A stretch of DNA of 64,000 bases, taken from assembly GCA_963576565.1 (NCBI GenBank), contig OY755041.1, positions 125,499,995-125,563,994 of the forward strand, in the 5' to 3' direction. This document shows, piece by piece, positions 44,047 through 55,814 of this stretch. Source of the DNA: Aspidapion aeneum. Taxonomy: Eukaryota > Arthropoda > Insecta > Coleoptera > Brentidae. Made by a program: the position numbers and the translations under genes. The notes below the pieces were generated by a model, which saw nothing but the letters and a program-made list of their open reading frames with translations, did not search any database and had not been told where the DNA came from. Position 1 is the stretch's first letter; each line of letters starts with the position of its first letter.

Positions 44047-44395
44047 CAGTCAGACTTCGATAACTCGAAATTCGATAACTCTAAATCTTTGATAAGTAAT
44101 ATATGTAATTTGGTCTTGATAACTCAAACTTCGATTAGTCGAATATATATTTTAATAACTCGAACAGTTTATACGGCACCAACTTCGTCGAATTTTCTGG
44201 GGGAACGTTTTGAATTTATAGACTTGGTTGTATCAAAATTATTGCAAGCATACCAATTTTTCCTTAAAAAAAACACGTAAATTTTGAATTAAAAAAAATA
44301 CAAAAACGCCGAAAAAATTTTTGTTTATTATTTGATTAATCGAAATCTCGATTAGTCGAAATTTTTATTTAACACATGGTTGTTCGAGTTATCCC
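44047..44395. mobile_element. pogo-like MITE (CAGTCAGACTTCGATAACTC)
   Basis: Left CAGTCAGACTTCGATAACTC and right GAGTTATCCCAGTTCGACTG are imperfect inverted repeats next to TA/TT, with internal TTCGATTAGTCGAA-type motifs. 350 bp, non-coding. Confidence 0.7.
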
Positions 44396-45024
44396 AGTTC
44401 GACTGTTATTCGATTTTTATTTTTTAACTTTATCAACCCTGTATCTTGGAAACGAAGCATTTTTCAACCCATGTTTGGATAAACTTTTATCTCTATTTTT
44501 AGCCGTAAAATACATGGTTAAAATATTGACCTCTAATTTTGAGACACCCTGTATAAAATTGAATAAATGAAGAACTACCTATAAATAAAAATATGGAGTA
44601 ATAAATATCTATTGTTGTAGATTGTGCCAAAAATTATTTCCTATGAATTTTGACATTGATAAATTAAAGCGTCTAACTCTGAAATAAAAAAAATATTTTT
44701 TACATTTTTATTTTGGAGGTCGTACCTACTTTATAACAGGCCTTTTAAAATGTTAAAAAATAATTATTTTTGTTTATTATTAAGTTGTTTCGATAAAACT
44801 GGGATATGGAAATCTTAAATTTACAGTATAGTCGCCTTTTGTATTTGCTATACAAAATTAGGGTTCAATAAATTGAGTTTTTGATCTGTAGTACACCCGC
44901 CCACTTTTTAAATGTCATTTTATTTTTCCTATATCTGTAAAATACAAAGAAACAGTGAATTGTTTAGCAACATCACATGGAATTACGTGAATATCATGAT
45001 TTAATAAATAAAACTCTTTAACAG

Positions 45025-45093
45025 TGTTTAAAACCTGCTGAAATTTCATGTCATCCAGAGGAGTTTAAGAAATTTTACGATGACATTAAAAAA
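45025..45093 (+). CDS. Exon-like block Q (possible alternative timeless exon)
   Basis: After TCTTTAACAG| the frame reads CLKPAEISCHPEEFKKFYDD then IKK and meets |gtaaga. It is 23 codons and joins in phase 0 to the GTGAGT donor in w16. The predicted product is not recognised. The standard donor leaves phase 0, while the next block needs phase 1; a donor at ACA|gtaaat (45117) or one missing G at the junction would restore the frame. Confidence 0.35.
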
Positions 45094-45218
45094 GTAAGAG
45101 ACTGTACCTACAGTAAATCTGGCAAATTAAAGTTAAAAAAAATAGTAATGCTAATTTTTTTGATACATCAACTAATGGTTATAAATATAGATTTAAAAAA
45201 AATGTTGTTGACCTTTAG

Positions 45219-45300
45219 GCGTGTTTGAAAAACTCATAAAGTTGATGAAATTAATTTTACGCGAAACAGAACGTTTTCCAAAAACGCTCAAGGAAGAAAA
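45219..45300 (+). CDS. Exon-like block R
   Basis: Following GACCTTTAG| the only open frame is VFEKLIKLMKLILRETERFP then KTLKEE, ending AA|gtaatt in phase 2. Helical and charged. The next block (46605) begins with the one base needed, so R and S are phase-compatible. Confidence 0.4.
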
Positions 45301-45538
45301 GTAATTTTTTTTTTATTATATAGCTATTGTTATGGCCCGTGAGGGGCCATTCTTAAAGTATGTAAATATATTTTTTTTAATTGTGTAAAGCCTAAATTTT
45401 TGCGTTTTGTAATTTTTTAAGTTATTCTTAGGTAACTGATTTAAGTTGCCAGGTTTACTGTACATTCTATCAAATATAAAAAAATTTCCGAAAGTGTCTC
45501 TCTCGCGAATATTGGAAATATTGGCAATATTGGAAATA

Positions 45539-46544
45539 CAGTGAAGTCCGCTTATAACGAACCCGTTTATATCGAACTTCTGGTTAATACGAACCTTTTT
45601 TCTTTATACGAAATGTCATCCATAAATACTAGCAGTATTGTCTTACTGGTTATAACGATCCCGCTTATAGCGAACTTCCGGATATAGCGAACCTAATTTT
45701 AATAATCTAGAATATGTATTTTTCTTTTAAAACGAACTTTATATAAGCAGACAATGGGCGTTTTTACACTAGACGATACGGCAACGATACGAATGGTTGC
45801 AAAGACATGCACAAGACCCAGAATATGATCACGAGTATGAATTCGATAATGATATGCGTAATTTAGTAGAAGAACAAGCTAAGAGAAAAATGTGTGACTT
45901 CGACTTTAACGATTATGTGACTATTGATAACGACATTGTAGCAAGAGAAACGTTGACTAATGAGCAAATTGTAATCTCTCCGTAACCTCAAACATGGTTT
46001 CAAGTGATAATGACGAAGATAATGATGATCCTGTTCAAGATAATTCTGTTGAAGTCACTAAGGTTTATGTTCCAACCATTCGTGAAATGGAAAACAAAAT
46101 TTCGGAAACTCGTAATTTTTTGGAATCACGCGAAGTTCCTGATAAAATATGAGCATCATTTTGTAACCTTGAAAGCTATATAAACAGGGAATATTTTTCA
46201 AGTAGAAATGTACAAACAAAAATTATGGATTTCATAATAATAAAAAAAAAGATTTAGGCTTCTTTTATATATGTATTACATACCACCATATTATGTACTT
46301 TACATATTTATATATAGAACAATAATAATAAACGTCTTTATTCGTATGTAATGTGCCTTTTGTAAAAATATAAAAATTTATAGTATTTTTTGTAATATTT
46401 TTAGTTTTCTTAATCTTGGATACTATTAAAAAAAGAAACACAAACAATTAAACAAAATTTATTTATTACTGTTCATAACGAACCTCGGATATAACGAACC
46501 GTATTTAGTTCATTTTTGAGGTTCGTTATATCCGGACTTCACTG
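45539..46544 (+). mobile_element. Tigger/pogo deletion derivative (CAGTGAAGTCCGCTTATAAC)
   Basis: CAGTGAAGTCCGCTTATAAC and GGTTCGTTATATCCGGACTTCACTG flanked by TA define a 1006-bp element between blocks R and S. Inside, 45797-45985 reads LTNEQIVIS after an acidic stretch, like the C-terminus of a Tigger transposase. Not autonomous. Confidence 0.88.
45797..45985 (+). pseudogene. Tigger transposase C-terminal remnant
   Basis: The frame LQRHAQDPEYDHEYEFDNDM and DYVTIDNDIVARETLTNEQI ends in a stop. LTNEQIV resembles the LTDEEIV-type end of Tigger transposases. The DDE domain has been deleted. Confidence 0.6.
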
Positions 46545-46604
46545 TATTTAAAAAAATATTATCTTTCATATTTTGTAACCCTATAAGCATAAAACTTACT
46601 ACAG

Positions 46605-46728
46605 AACAATTTTTATTTTCGATACTATTGAAGATTTTGAGGAAGAAGACTGGCAAGACGATGCTGATGCCAGCGATGAAGATATGCCTCTTGCTCGACT
46701 AGTGAATATTGTAGTGTGTCAAGTATGA
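46605..46728 (+). CDS. Exon-like block S (acidic terminal exon)
   Basis: After CTTACTACAG| the frame continues TIFIFDTIEDFEEEDWQDDA, DASDEDMPLARLVNI and VVCQV, then TGA. It is strongly acidic. AATAAA at 46845 follows by 117 bp, as expected for a last exon. No family recognised. Confidence 0.4.
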
Positions 46729-46844
46729 GATTATTGTTGTACAAATTTAACCTTATTTCTGTTTATTTGTTTCAAGAATAACACCTGATTTGTTTTCATG
46801 TATAAGCTTTCTGCATTTTCCGGTGTTTTGTTATTATTTTTATA

Positions 46845-46850
46845 AATAAA
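46845..46850 (+). terminator. Candidate polyadenylation signal after block S
   Basis: AATAAA 117 bp downstream of the TGA of block S. Confidence 0.45.
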
Positions 46851-46874
46851 TATTCTCTTTTTTATAATTTTTTA

Positions 46875-48414
46875 AATAGATAGTTTAAGTTATGCTACGT
46901 ATTTTTACGTAAGCATGAGATTTGACAGATACGCAAGCGCACTTCGTCACACCGTCGTCAAGGTCACATTAGGAGCTTACGTATTTACGTTAGCTCACGG
47001 CAGTCTGCGGGCAACGATTATAAACACACAGGATTGCTTATTTCCATTTAACTAATGTTAGCGTCGCTCAGCGAGACGAACAGTGTCTGCTTACGTCACT
47101 AGCGGACCAGTTGCTTTGTTTGTATTGAGAGTTTGTGTGATTTTAAGGTGTTTTTGACGTTTTTATCTACGTTTTTTTGCGTGTTTTCATTAATTTGACG
47201 GTGTGGTTGACTATTTAGGAAGTAAATAAACCTTTAGGAATGTGAATTAAGTGAATTGATATAAAGAAAGCACATTAATTTATTGTTGAAATAAAAGCTT
47301 TGTGTTGTCTCTTTCAGTGTAGAAATATAACCAAACTTTTAATTTTTTTTGCATTTTTGGAAACTCCTTGCTCATTAAAGTAATCACATTGAAGAAAATT
47401 GGTAATTATGCCGCAAAAGTACTTCTTTTATTAAACTGATTTTTGGAAAATTTATTTTGTAGACAGTTTCTCCAAGTTTAGTTTCAGTTTTTTTAGTCTC
47501 TTTATAGAAGTTTTCTGAAACATGTTACAGAAGAAGGAGTGAAAACGGGTGCTGGGTGGGATAAAAACAACTCATAACACAAACAATGTAAATCACTTGA
47601 AAAAGAAACTTCCCAAAAAACTGATTGGTTTTTGACATAATAATATAATAAATATTGCAATTTTAGATCTGAAATATCAAATAAATACCTTTTTGTTACT
47701 ACATAATATAAGTGTATTTTATTATATCCGCAACAAAAACAATAAATTATACATCTAATGATTTAAATTGATTAAACTTTTAGCAAAAATCCTACTTCTA
47801 TTCTAAAACTTTCAACTATTTGAAAAACAAACTCCAACATATCGTCTGGTAGGAAAATTCAGCTCTCAGAGCAAACTCTTGATTTATCAAATCATTTGTT
47901 TTCAATAAATGAAATTATTAATTATATTTACTAACACGAATAAAAAATTTGTTTGCAAATAAGCAAGAAAAAAGCGGGAAAAACTCACGATTGCAATGTG
48001 TATTAAATGAAGCGCGCTTAGCAGAGGTCCACTAGTGACGTAAGCAAGGCGCCGACTACCGCTAAAAGATTCGAGCAAATAGGCAATCCTGTGTGTTTAG
48101 AATCGTTGATCTGCGGGCACCTTAACGTTACCAAAGAATAGAATTGGTTGATTGACCAATCGAAAAATGAGGCCCAGACGATAATTTCCGCAGTACAAAC
48201 GATTCTTTGCAAATATATTCCTACTGTAGTTGAAAAGACAAAAACCAAAATTGTAACATCAAAATACACAATGCCGCATTCCAAATTCTCTGCTATTAGT
48301 AGACTTTTTATGGTAACGTAAAAACAATCAACTTAAACTCAAATTTGGGACAAAACGTAGAGCGCTTAACGTGCAGTTTTACGTAAAAATACGTAGCACA
48401 ACTTAGACTATCTA
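46875..48414. mobile_element. 1.5 kb TIR element (TAGATAGTTTAAGTTATGC)
   Basis: TAGATAGTTTAAGTTATGCT plus ACGTATTTTTACGTAA at 46877 is inverted at 48376-48412 as TTACGTAAAAATACGTAG and CACAACTTAGACTATCTA. There is no transposase. It fills most of the intergenic space between the two host genes. Confidence 0.82.
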
Positions 48415-48602
48415 ATATTTAATATATTTCCAATATTTCCATATATTTCCAATGTTGCAGGAAATATTTCCGGAAATATATTTCTAGAAATTTCAAAACA
48501 CTAATCAAATAAAATGAGTTTTTGATCTAATGATTATGCCTCGTTTTTTACAAAACTAATTTTTTCTATTATACCTACTATCACAGCTCTGGATTTTGTC
48601 CC

Positions 48603-48779
48603 CTATTCAAAAGGAGGTAGACCAAACATTTCAGGCTGGAAATCGGCCAGGGATTTAAGGACCAGTGTTGCCTGTTTGCACAGCTCCTGCGGTACGTCTT
48701 CGTGTGGAACCAAAACAGTTTGCATTCCTGCTTCGGTGGCTCCTGCTACTCCGCCTGGAGCGTCTTCAAATACCAGACA
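48603..48779 (-). CDS. Gs1l: GS1-like HAD phosphatase exon 5 (C-terminus, stop)
   Basis: After TTTTTTTAG| the exon reads CLVFEDAPGGVAGATEAGMQ, TVLVPHEDVPQELCK and ends FGLPPFE before TAG. VFEDAPGG is HAD motif IV, whose acidic residues bind the catalytic Mg2+. Exon 4 ends at a codon boundary and this exon starts on one. Confidence 0.96.
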   Translation of the reverse strand, partial: CLVFEDAPGGVAGATEAGMQTVLVPHEDVPQELCKQATLVLKSLADFQPEMFGLPPFE

Positions 48780-50448
48780 CTAAAAAAATATTTATCTATT
48801 CTATCATAACAAAAACATTTCATAAAAAAAGCCAAGTACGCGGAAATGGTATTCTGTAAAAAGAATTGAGATAAAAGTAAAGCCAAGTTCTCCAATACAA
48901 ATTTCAAAATGAAAGGTTCTTACGAGTTTGGAAATGTTTTTCTAAACTTGGCTATTACGGCTGCAAATGACTTAGGCACAATGCTAAATTGAACAAAAAG
49001 AAGTTTGGCTGTAAAAGCAAAATTTAAAAAAACATTTACAAACTGTAGGGAACTTTCATTTTAAAATTTGTGTGATTTTTTTTAAATCAATTTTTTAAAT
49101 AGAAAATGGTAATGCGGTTGTTGACTGGCATTTTTATCACGCTAATCATCGAATATTATTACTGTATGTATCCAAGGCTGACTATGATGAGGATCTAGTT
49201 TATTTTTATTTCCTATGATCTTGACGACTTGTCAAGTTCAATGAGATTTATTATTATCTAGAGAAAGGTACACGAAATTTTTTTGGAATCAAAATATCGA
49301 GTTTGTCTCATTATTTAAATTGTTAATCAATAATATTTTAATAAATGTTTGATCCTAATGTAAGTAACCACACAAGATTCCTTTTCAAAGTTATTAAATT
49401 AAAAACTCGAAACACCGTCTTTAAATGTTATAATCATATCGATATCTCATTTAAAAGGAGGCCGCCTTGCCTGTCCTGCGAAACACTTGATGTGTTTATC
49501 CAATTTTTAATAAGGCAAACAAAATAAATGAGTCGCCTCTAAAATTACATTAAGCCTTGATAACTATGTTAATTCGTATCAGCATAATTTATAAAAATGC
49601 TCACACACATGAAATGTTTTTGTTAGTTAGAGCATTTTTATAAATTATGCTGATACGAATTAATATAGTTATCAAGGGTTAATGTAATTTTAGAGGCGAC
49701 TCATTTATTTTGTTTGGCTTATTAAAAATACTCTGCCAATCTATGGGCATCTAAGCTCACACTAGGTACTATAGTTATAGTGTACGTGTGACCTAATATA
49801 ACTAAAAACGGAAAAATATTTTATTGAACTCTAGACACAATTACCTTTCGTTTGATACCCATGTTTTGACTTAAACTTTAATTTTTCAAATCTACCCCCA
49901 CCTAAAATGTATTTTGTTTAACTCCAGACTCAATTACCTTTCGTTTGATATCACACACGCCATATTTCCACACAAACACTAATTTTTTTAATTTACCCCC
50001 ACCCTTTTTTAAAGTAAAATGTATTTTATTTAACTCCAGACGCAATTACCTTTCATTTGATAGCACACACGCCATATTTTTACATAAACTCTAATTTTTG
50101 TGAGAAAGAAAGAAGTGAAATCATAACAATTTCAAAATGAAAGGTTCATACTAGTTTGGAAATATTTTTCTAAACTTGGCTATTACGGCTGTAAATCACT
50201 CTTAGGCACAGTGCTACATTGAACATAAAGAAGTTTGGCTGTAATAGCAAAGTTTAAAAAAACATTTCCAAACTAGTATGAACCTTTCATTTTGAAATTT
50301 GTATTGGAGAACTTGGCTTTACCTTTATCTCAATTCTTTTTACGGAATGACATGTTCGCGTACTCGCGTACTTGGCTTTTTTTTGACATGAAATGTTTTT
50401 GTTATGATATCAACTATAATCGTAATAGAAGAATAATGGTTGACTAAC
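48780..50448 (-). repeat. GS1-like intron 4: palindromic MITEs and tandem units
   Basis: Contains fragments of the fold-back MITE family (48803-49080 and 50110-50410), a strong 230-bp fold-back (49503-49737) and a 120-bp tandem (AACTCCAGAC, TTACCTTTCGTTTGATATC) at 49790-50100. No exon. Confidence 0.85.
49503..49737. mobile_element. Fold-back MITE (AATAAATGAGTCGCCTCTAA)
   Basis: AATAAATGAGTCGCCTCTAA and TAATTCGTATCAGCATAATT on the left are mirrored on the right with only 2-3 mismatches over about 95 bp. Such high arm identity suggests a fairly recent insertion. Confidence 0.92.
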
Positions 50449-50566
50449 CTTACAGGGAGATGGTTGATCTTTGAACCTTCTCGCAGCGACCACGAAAATA
50501 TCAGGAGCTGGTTTACCGTTTTTCACGTCACAATCGCCGCTGCCACAAACAATATGATCGAATAAA
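50449..50566 (-). CDS. Gs1l: GS1-like HAD phosphatase exon 4
   Basis: Reads LFDHIVCGSGDCDVKNGKPA, then PDIFVVAARRFKDQPSPCK. NGKPAPDIF holds the lysine of HAD motif III. The first base completes a serine codon from exon 3. Ends AAG|gttagt. Confidence 0.96.
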
Positions 50567-50689
50567 CTAAAATAAAATTATTTGTCATAAAATTTAGTTT
50601 AATGTCTAAACAGATTAATTAATTATTTGAGATTTTCGAGATATACCGTTAACATCTAGGGGTATAAATTTCCCTAAGAGACCGCGATA

Positions 50690-51055
50690 CCAGGGGCGGG
50701 GGGGGGGGGGGGGGGGGTTCGGTTCGGTTCGGTTCATCACCGGGGGGGGGGCGACAGCTAAAAAGGGCGCCTCTCAAAAATCTTGCGACCAAAAAAAAAA
50801 GGTCATCATCATGTCTTTTGTTTCCTTTGCCGCCCTCTCAATTTGCCGTTGGTAGCCCTGGTACTTCATACAGCATAGGGCGCTTCGGCCACCCATGGGG
50901 CGCCAGTATCCTCGGGGCGGGGGGGGGGGGGGGGGAGGGGCACTGCGCGATACGTCCGAGTCCCGCAGAAAGCTTTGCAGCGTTCTCAAAGGTAACCTTG
51001 AGAAATGACTACAGGCGCACGCGGTCGCACTCGTCAAGGATCGGACATTTTTTTA
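50690..51055. repeat. G-run repeat with GGTTC tract, in GS1-like intron 3
   Basis: Long G runs at 50699-50717 and 50919-50936, a (GGTTC)n tract between, and blocks GACAGCTAAAAAGG and CTTGCGACC related to the MITE at 30463-30824. The right part matches 21170-21312. The minus ORF here is a by-product of the G run. Confidence 0.7.
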
Positions 51056-51275
51056 GGTATTAGGGTCTTAGCAATTACCCAGAAGCGACAATATAATGTT
51101 GTCGAACTACTAGTTTAAAGTATACAGTTTATATTATTATTTTTGAGACAACTTTTTACAACTTTATTTCTGATAACTGTTAAAAAGTTATCTCAAAAAT
51201 TATGATATAGAGTATAAATCTTTGGTAAAGTCAAGAAGAAGTATCTGCATTTTATGGTGTGCGGACTGTATGTAC

Positions 51276-51390
51276 CTAAATACGTCTTCGTGGTTTATCC
51301 TCTTCATATCCACGGTGGCTCGGGCGGATGATGTTGCAACTGCTGTCGGTATTCCGTGCTTGTAAAGATGTTTGACCAGTTCCCTCGCAC
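51276..51390 (-). CDS. Gs1l: GS1-like HAD phosphatase exon 3
   Basis: Reads ARELVKHLYKHGIPTAVATS, then SARATVDMKRINHEDVF. AVATSS is HAD motif II with the conserved serine that contacts the phosphate. It starts GT to complete a glycine codon and ends TTTAG|gtacat in phase 2. Confidence 0.96.
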
Positions 51391-51399
51391 CTAGAGTCA

Positions 51400-53962
51400 A
51401 AAGAAAGAAAAATAAACTATAAATAGTAGAAAAATGGCGCCAGTACCCAACTAACATTAACACCAGTATTTACTAAGGCGTAAGTTTTAGTCTAGGTTTT
51501 GGTTTAAGTTTAAGGTTTAGGTTTAAAATTTAAATGTGAATTGGTTTGGAAAAATTGATTTTTTGCCGAAACAGACCGCAATTGATTTGGTATTTTTACC
51601 TGTACGGACGATAAAATGTCCTAAAAATTGAAATTTAAGACGATTTGTTCTTGAAATGGACCATATAGACCGGAAAAAAGAAGAAAACATGCAAAACTGA
51701 TTTTTCTACAACTGTCTAATTTAGACTTCTACGTCACTTTAAACACCTGGGGTGGTTTATCTCATTGTAACTTGAAAACAATCACGTTTTTGTTCATTTA
51801 TTTGTTACAAATGTAAAATTTGATCATATTTAGGAACGATATGACAAAATTTTATACGATTTTTAGCTTCAATTAACTATTAGAGCGAGTTTTTTAGGGC
51901 AATGTACACAAGGCTGGATAAACCATTTAGTACTAAATTCTCATATCTCTTTTATATTTTAGCATGTAGCTTTTAAACGATATTTGCCTTGACGAGAAAA
52001 GTAAAAAAAACGATCTTCAGATTAAAATCCAAATAAACTCACACGCGATTTGTTTATTTGCAAATAATCTTTAAATTAATATAATAAAAAATGTTTTTAT
52101 TTATTTATTTATTTATTGTAGCAGTCATTTTCCATTAATGGTTTTAATACGTTCTAGCCATACAGATATATTTAAGATGTACGTGCACCGAGATGACAAC
52201 AGATGACAATCCCAGTACTTAGTCCAGCAAGTGTCAGTCAAGTCACTTTTACGTCATTTTAATAAATTTAAAAATTTATTTTTCAATTTCGCTTTGTTTG
52301 TGCAAGTTATATAATAAAAATTACGAAATTAGAACACATTTTCTGACAATGTCAAGTTTGGGACGTAAGTGTAAATTGAAACATGTAAGTAATTCACTTA
52401 AATATCGCTGCATTTTCACTTAAACCTCGTTCCCTACAAACTTAAACCTATAGTTTAAACCATTTCTTTTCCGTTTTTTCCATTTTTTTACGAATTCCTT
52501 GCAGATTCTTATTTAAACCGGTTTTTTGCCATTGCGATATAACCTCGGATATAACTTATGTAGTTATAATTAGTCCAAAATTCCATTAACTTTTATTAAG
52601 ACTAAAAGAAATTCAGTTAAAACGTTTCACAAAAGATAAACTAAAAGTTAAACTTAAACCTTAAACCATCTTAGCAAATACCGCTGTTAAAGTTTTCGCG
52701 ACGACACCCTCACCAGTAAAAATTTCTTAGAAGTAACCGCAACGTACTCCCGCTACGTCTCAGTATACCATTTAGCGACGTGGTAATTCCCTAAATGGGG
52801 AGCCAATTTGCGGTTATTACTACTTAGTAACGTGTTTACATTAACTTATTTTCTTTGTCAGCAAACATTAATAGAATTGTTCAGTAAGAAAAAATTTGTA
52901 TATGTACAGGGTGTCTCTAAAAGGTCTGTACAGAATCTTAGCACATATTCCTGAGGTGAAAATAAGTCGATTTCCTGCAAATTACCTTAGTCCAAAATTG
53001 CTCCGTTTCTGAGATACAGGGTGGTAAATTTATAAATTAAAAATCGATTTTATTAAAATTCATGAACATTTCTCAACGCATTACTTTAAAAATTGGTACT
53101 CAGGGGTTTTTTGGGATGCGAAACCTAAATATGGACATTTTTCACTGTGGCCGTTAGAGGGCGCTTCACAATGCTCATCTTATAGTTTAAAATGACCATA
53201 ACTTTTTTGTCAGTGTATTTTTCAACTTTTTTAAGCAAAAATTGTACTTTTGAAAAAATCTGCTAGGGTGAGTTGTTTTTTAAGATATTTCCGTTTTTAG
53301 TGTTCGATGCCGCAATGGAATATTTAAATTATTTTGGATCAAAAGATTTTGCTGCTACCTTTAAGGATTAAATTTAGTCAGTAAATGAGTTATTAATTTT
53401 TTTTGTCGTTGAATCATTTTCGGTAGGTATTTAGTAAATTTTTGGGAAAATAGTTTCACTTGGTTCAATTAAAATTGCTGAGATTTTGTACAGACCTTTT
53501 AGAGACACCCTGTATAAACCCTTCCCCATTACCGATGGGTCTAGTCGCAAAATGCAAAAAAAGTAATAAATTCGAGTCCCCCATTTTCCTCTATAAACGC
53601 GTTTTATTCCATTTAACGTAAAAATCAATTACGGTGGTTTGGCTCAGAAGGGCAGTATGTGCAGGTATAGCTAGAGACCCTATATGTATGACATATTTTA
53701 ATGATATTTGTTTAAAACACAGGCTGTCCCATATCTTAGGGGCCATAGTGCAGCAGGTGATAGAGAAGGTTATTTCCTTGAAAAAAGTTTATATAACATG
53801 GGGGTTAACATACATTTGTTTTTAAGATAAAGAAAGAGTTTTGACCCATGCATTATAGGAACTTTTTTATCAGACATGACCTTCTCTATCACCTGTTGGC
53901 TTATGGCCCCTAAGTTATGGCACACCCTGTATACCGGGTTTCTAGGTATAGCTGGTAAATAC
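51400..53962 (-). other. GS1-like intron 2
   Basis: Contains a diverged CCCAAC-element fragment (52714-52830), a TIR element TACAGGGTGTCTCTAAAAGG at 52905-53514 and an inverted repeat ending CACCCTGTATA (53715-53935). The 51400-52680 part is AT-rich with a TTTA tract near 52095 and nothing recognised. Confidence 0.7.
52905..53514. mobile_element. TIR element TACAGGGTGTCTCTAAAAGG
   Basis: TACAGGGTGTCTCTAAAAGG and CTGTACAGAATCT are inverted at 53485-53514 as AGATTTTGTACAGACC and TTTTAGAGACACCCTGTA. 610 bp, non-coding. Its internal part (53130-53250) resembles 43000-43080. Confidence 0.9.
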
Positions 53963-54181
53963 CTGGCATCATACGAGGATGCCTCTGATAGATTTCGACT
54001 CTATCCCTGTACATTTTCAAAAACTCGTCAGTAGAGATGGGCAAGTTCAACTCCTTTATCACCGTTTCGGCCGTTGCTTGTTCTACCAGCCCTAGTAATT
54101 TGACCTTGAGACTTTTAGTGAATTCATGGCCGAAACTTTCTGCTATCTCTTTGTTGATTTGGTCGTAGACCGCCTCCGTAT
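53963..54181 (-). CDS. Gs1l: GS1-like HAD phosphatase exon 2 (cap domain)
   Basis: Reads TEAVYDQINKEIAESFGHEF, KSLKVKLLGLVEQATAETVI and PISTDEFLKMYRDRVEIYQR, then HPRMMPG. This is the helical cap (C1) domain between motifs I and II. Its first two bases complete the D of DTE. Ends CCAG|gtattt in phase 1. Confidence 0.96.
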
Positions 54182-54239
54182 CTGAAAGAGACTAAATTAG
54201 GAAAGAGCCGTTATTTATAAGATGATTAAAATGATTTTT

Positions 54240-55210
54240 TTATTAAAACATATATTATTAACATGTCCCTAATATCGACATGTTCGTAATATCGACATGC
54301 AATTAATATCGCCAGGTCCGTATTATTACCAACATGTCCGTAAATTAAATATGTCCGTAATATTGATATACACGTAATATCGACATGTTCGTAATATAAA
54401 CATGTCAGTAATATCGACATGTCTCTTTGTGTAGAAACATGGATGACACATTTATTATATGGCCGAAAAATAATAACAAACTACAGAATTTTTTACACCA
54501 TCTGAACAGTATTCGACCAACAATCAAATGCACAATGGAAATTGAAAAAGAATCGGCTTTACGTTTTTTGGATGTTCTATGGATATTAACATGTCCGTAA
54601 TATTGACATTTTGGTAATATTGACATGTCTGTAATATCGATATGTCCGTAATATCAACGTAATAATAACATGTCCATAATACCGACACGTCTGTATTATC
54701 GACACGTCTGTATTATCGACACGTCTGTATTATCGACACGTCTGTATTATCGACACGTCTGTATTATCGACACGTCTGTATTATCGACACGTCTGTATTA
54801 TCGACACGTCTGTATTATCGACACGTCTGTATTATCGACACGTCTGTATTATCGACACGTCTGTATTATCGACATGTCTGTATTATCGACACGTCTGTAT
54901 TATCGACACGTCCGTATAATTTAAATGTCCGTATTATCGACATTTCCATAATATCGACATGGCCGTAATATCGAGATATCCGTAATATAATATTGAAATG
55001 TCTGTAATATCGACGTGTCCGTAATATCAACGTAATAATCACATGGCCATAATACCGACACGTCTGTATTATCGACACGTTCATATTACCTAAATGTCCT
55101 TATTATCGACATGTCCTTAATATCGATATGACCGTAATATCGAGATATCCGTATTACCGACATGTCCGGATTAACTAAATGTCCCTATTATCGACATGGC
55201 CTTATTAGAA
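54240..55210. repeat. Minisatellite region, TCTGTATTATCGACACG unit
   Basis: From about 54686 to 54912 the 17-bp unit TCTGTATTATCGACACG is repeated about 13 times almost perfectly. On both sides are degenerate forms (AATATCGACATGTCCGT). A Penelope RT fragment is embedded at 54435-54583. Confidence 0.95.
54435..54583 (+). pseudogene. Penelope-like RT fragment embedded in minisatellite
   Basis: Reads NMDDTFIIWPKNNNKLQNFL and HHLNSIRPTIKCTMEIEKES, ALRFLDVL: the YMDD region, matching the PLE 2 RT at 27060-27200. It is sharply bounded on both sides by CATGTC-type minisatellite units. Confidence 0.9.
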
Positions 55211-55814
55211 TCATTTTAATGAAAAAAATTCTCAAAAAATTAAATACCAAATCGAAAAAATTTGTAAAACTCCCATTTCTTCAGAATTTATATTAGAAAT
55301 TAAAATTATTGTTTGACGTCATTTATTGTTATACTTTTTTACAGGTTTTTTTTTAGTTTTGCGGTATATAAACTTTTTAAACAATACGTAATAAAAAAAT
55401 AGCCAACTTTTGGATTAATTATTGATTATTTTGCAAGCCTTACCTTAGCTCGTGTTTGACCTTTGTTATAAAATTTTCCAGAAATCGATGACTGTATAAA
55501 ATACATACAAAGAAACTACTCTCCAAATTGATTTCGCACTTATTTTTCGAATAAATTTTAAAATCCCTTTCTAGGCAAGGTCAGTTCACCAAAAATCAAA
55601 TTTTCTGGGAAATAAAGTTTCCCGTATAAATTCTGTACAGGGTGTCCCATTTTTGATGGTATCAAATGGGAATCTCAGTTATTATCATAAAAAATTAGGA
55701 TCACCATAGCTCACACTACTATATAGTATATGTGTGAGCTAATACTCTGCCAATATATGGGCCCCTAAGCTCACACTAGGTACTATAGTTATGGTGTACG
55801 TGCGAGCTAATAAT

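Larger units (their letters stand above)
41780..45024 (+). other. Region downstream of timeless terminal exon
   Basis: Holds a 174-bp fold-back MITE (42265-42438), paired ACAGGGTAT/ACACCCTGTAT repeats (42765 and 44548) enclosing an inverted repeat (43010-43520), and a pogo-like MITE (44047-44395). The 44580-45020 part shows nothing. Confidence 0.6.

Noticed and set aside
48018..48284. Minus-strand membrane-like ORF of 88 codons
   Set aside because: It lies within a TIR element between the host genes and has no recognised family or splice context. Composition alone explains the hydrophobic runs.
54686..54912. Regular 17-bp repeats as a CRISPR array
   Set aside because: No spacers between the units; simple tandem array in eukaryotic DNA.
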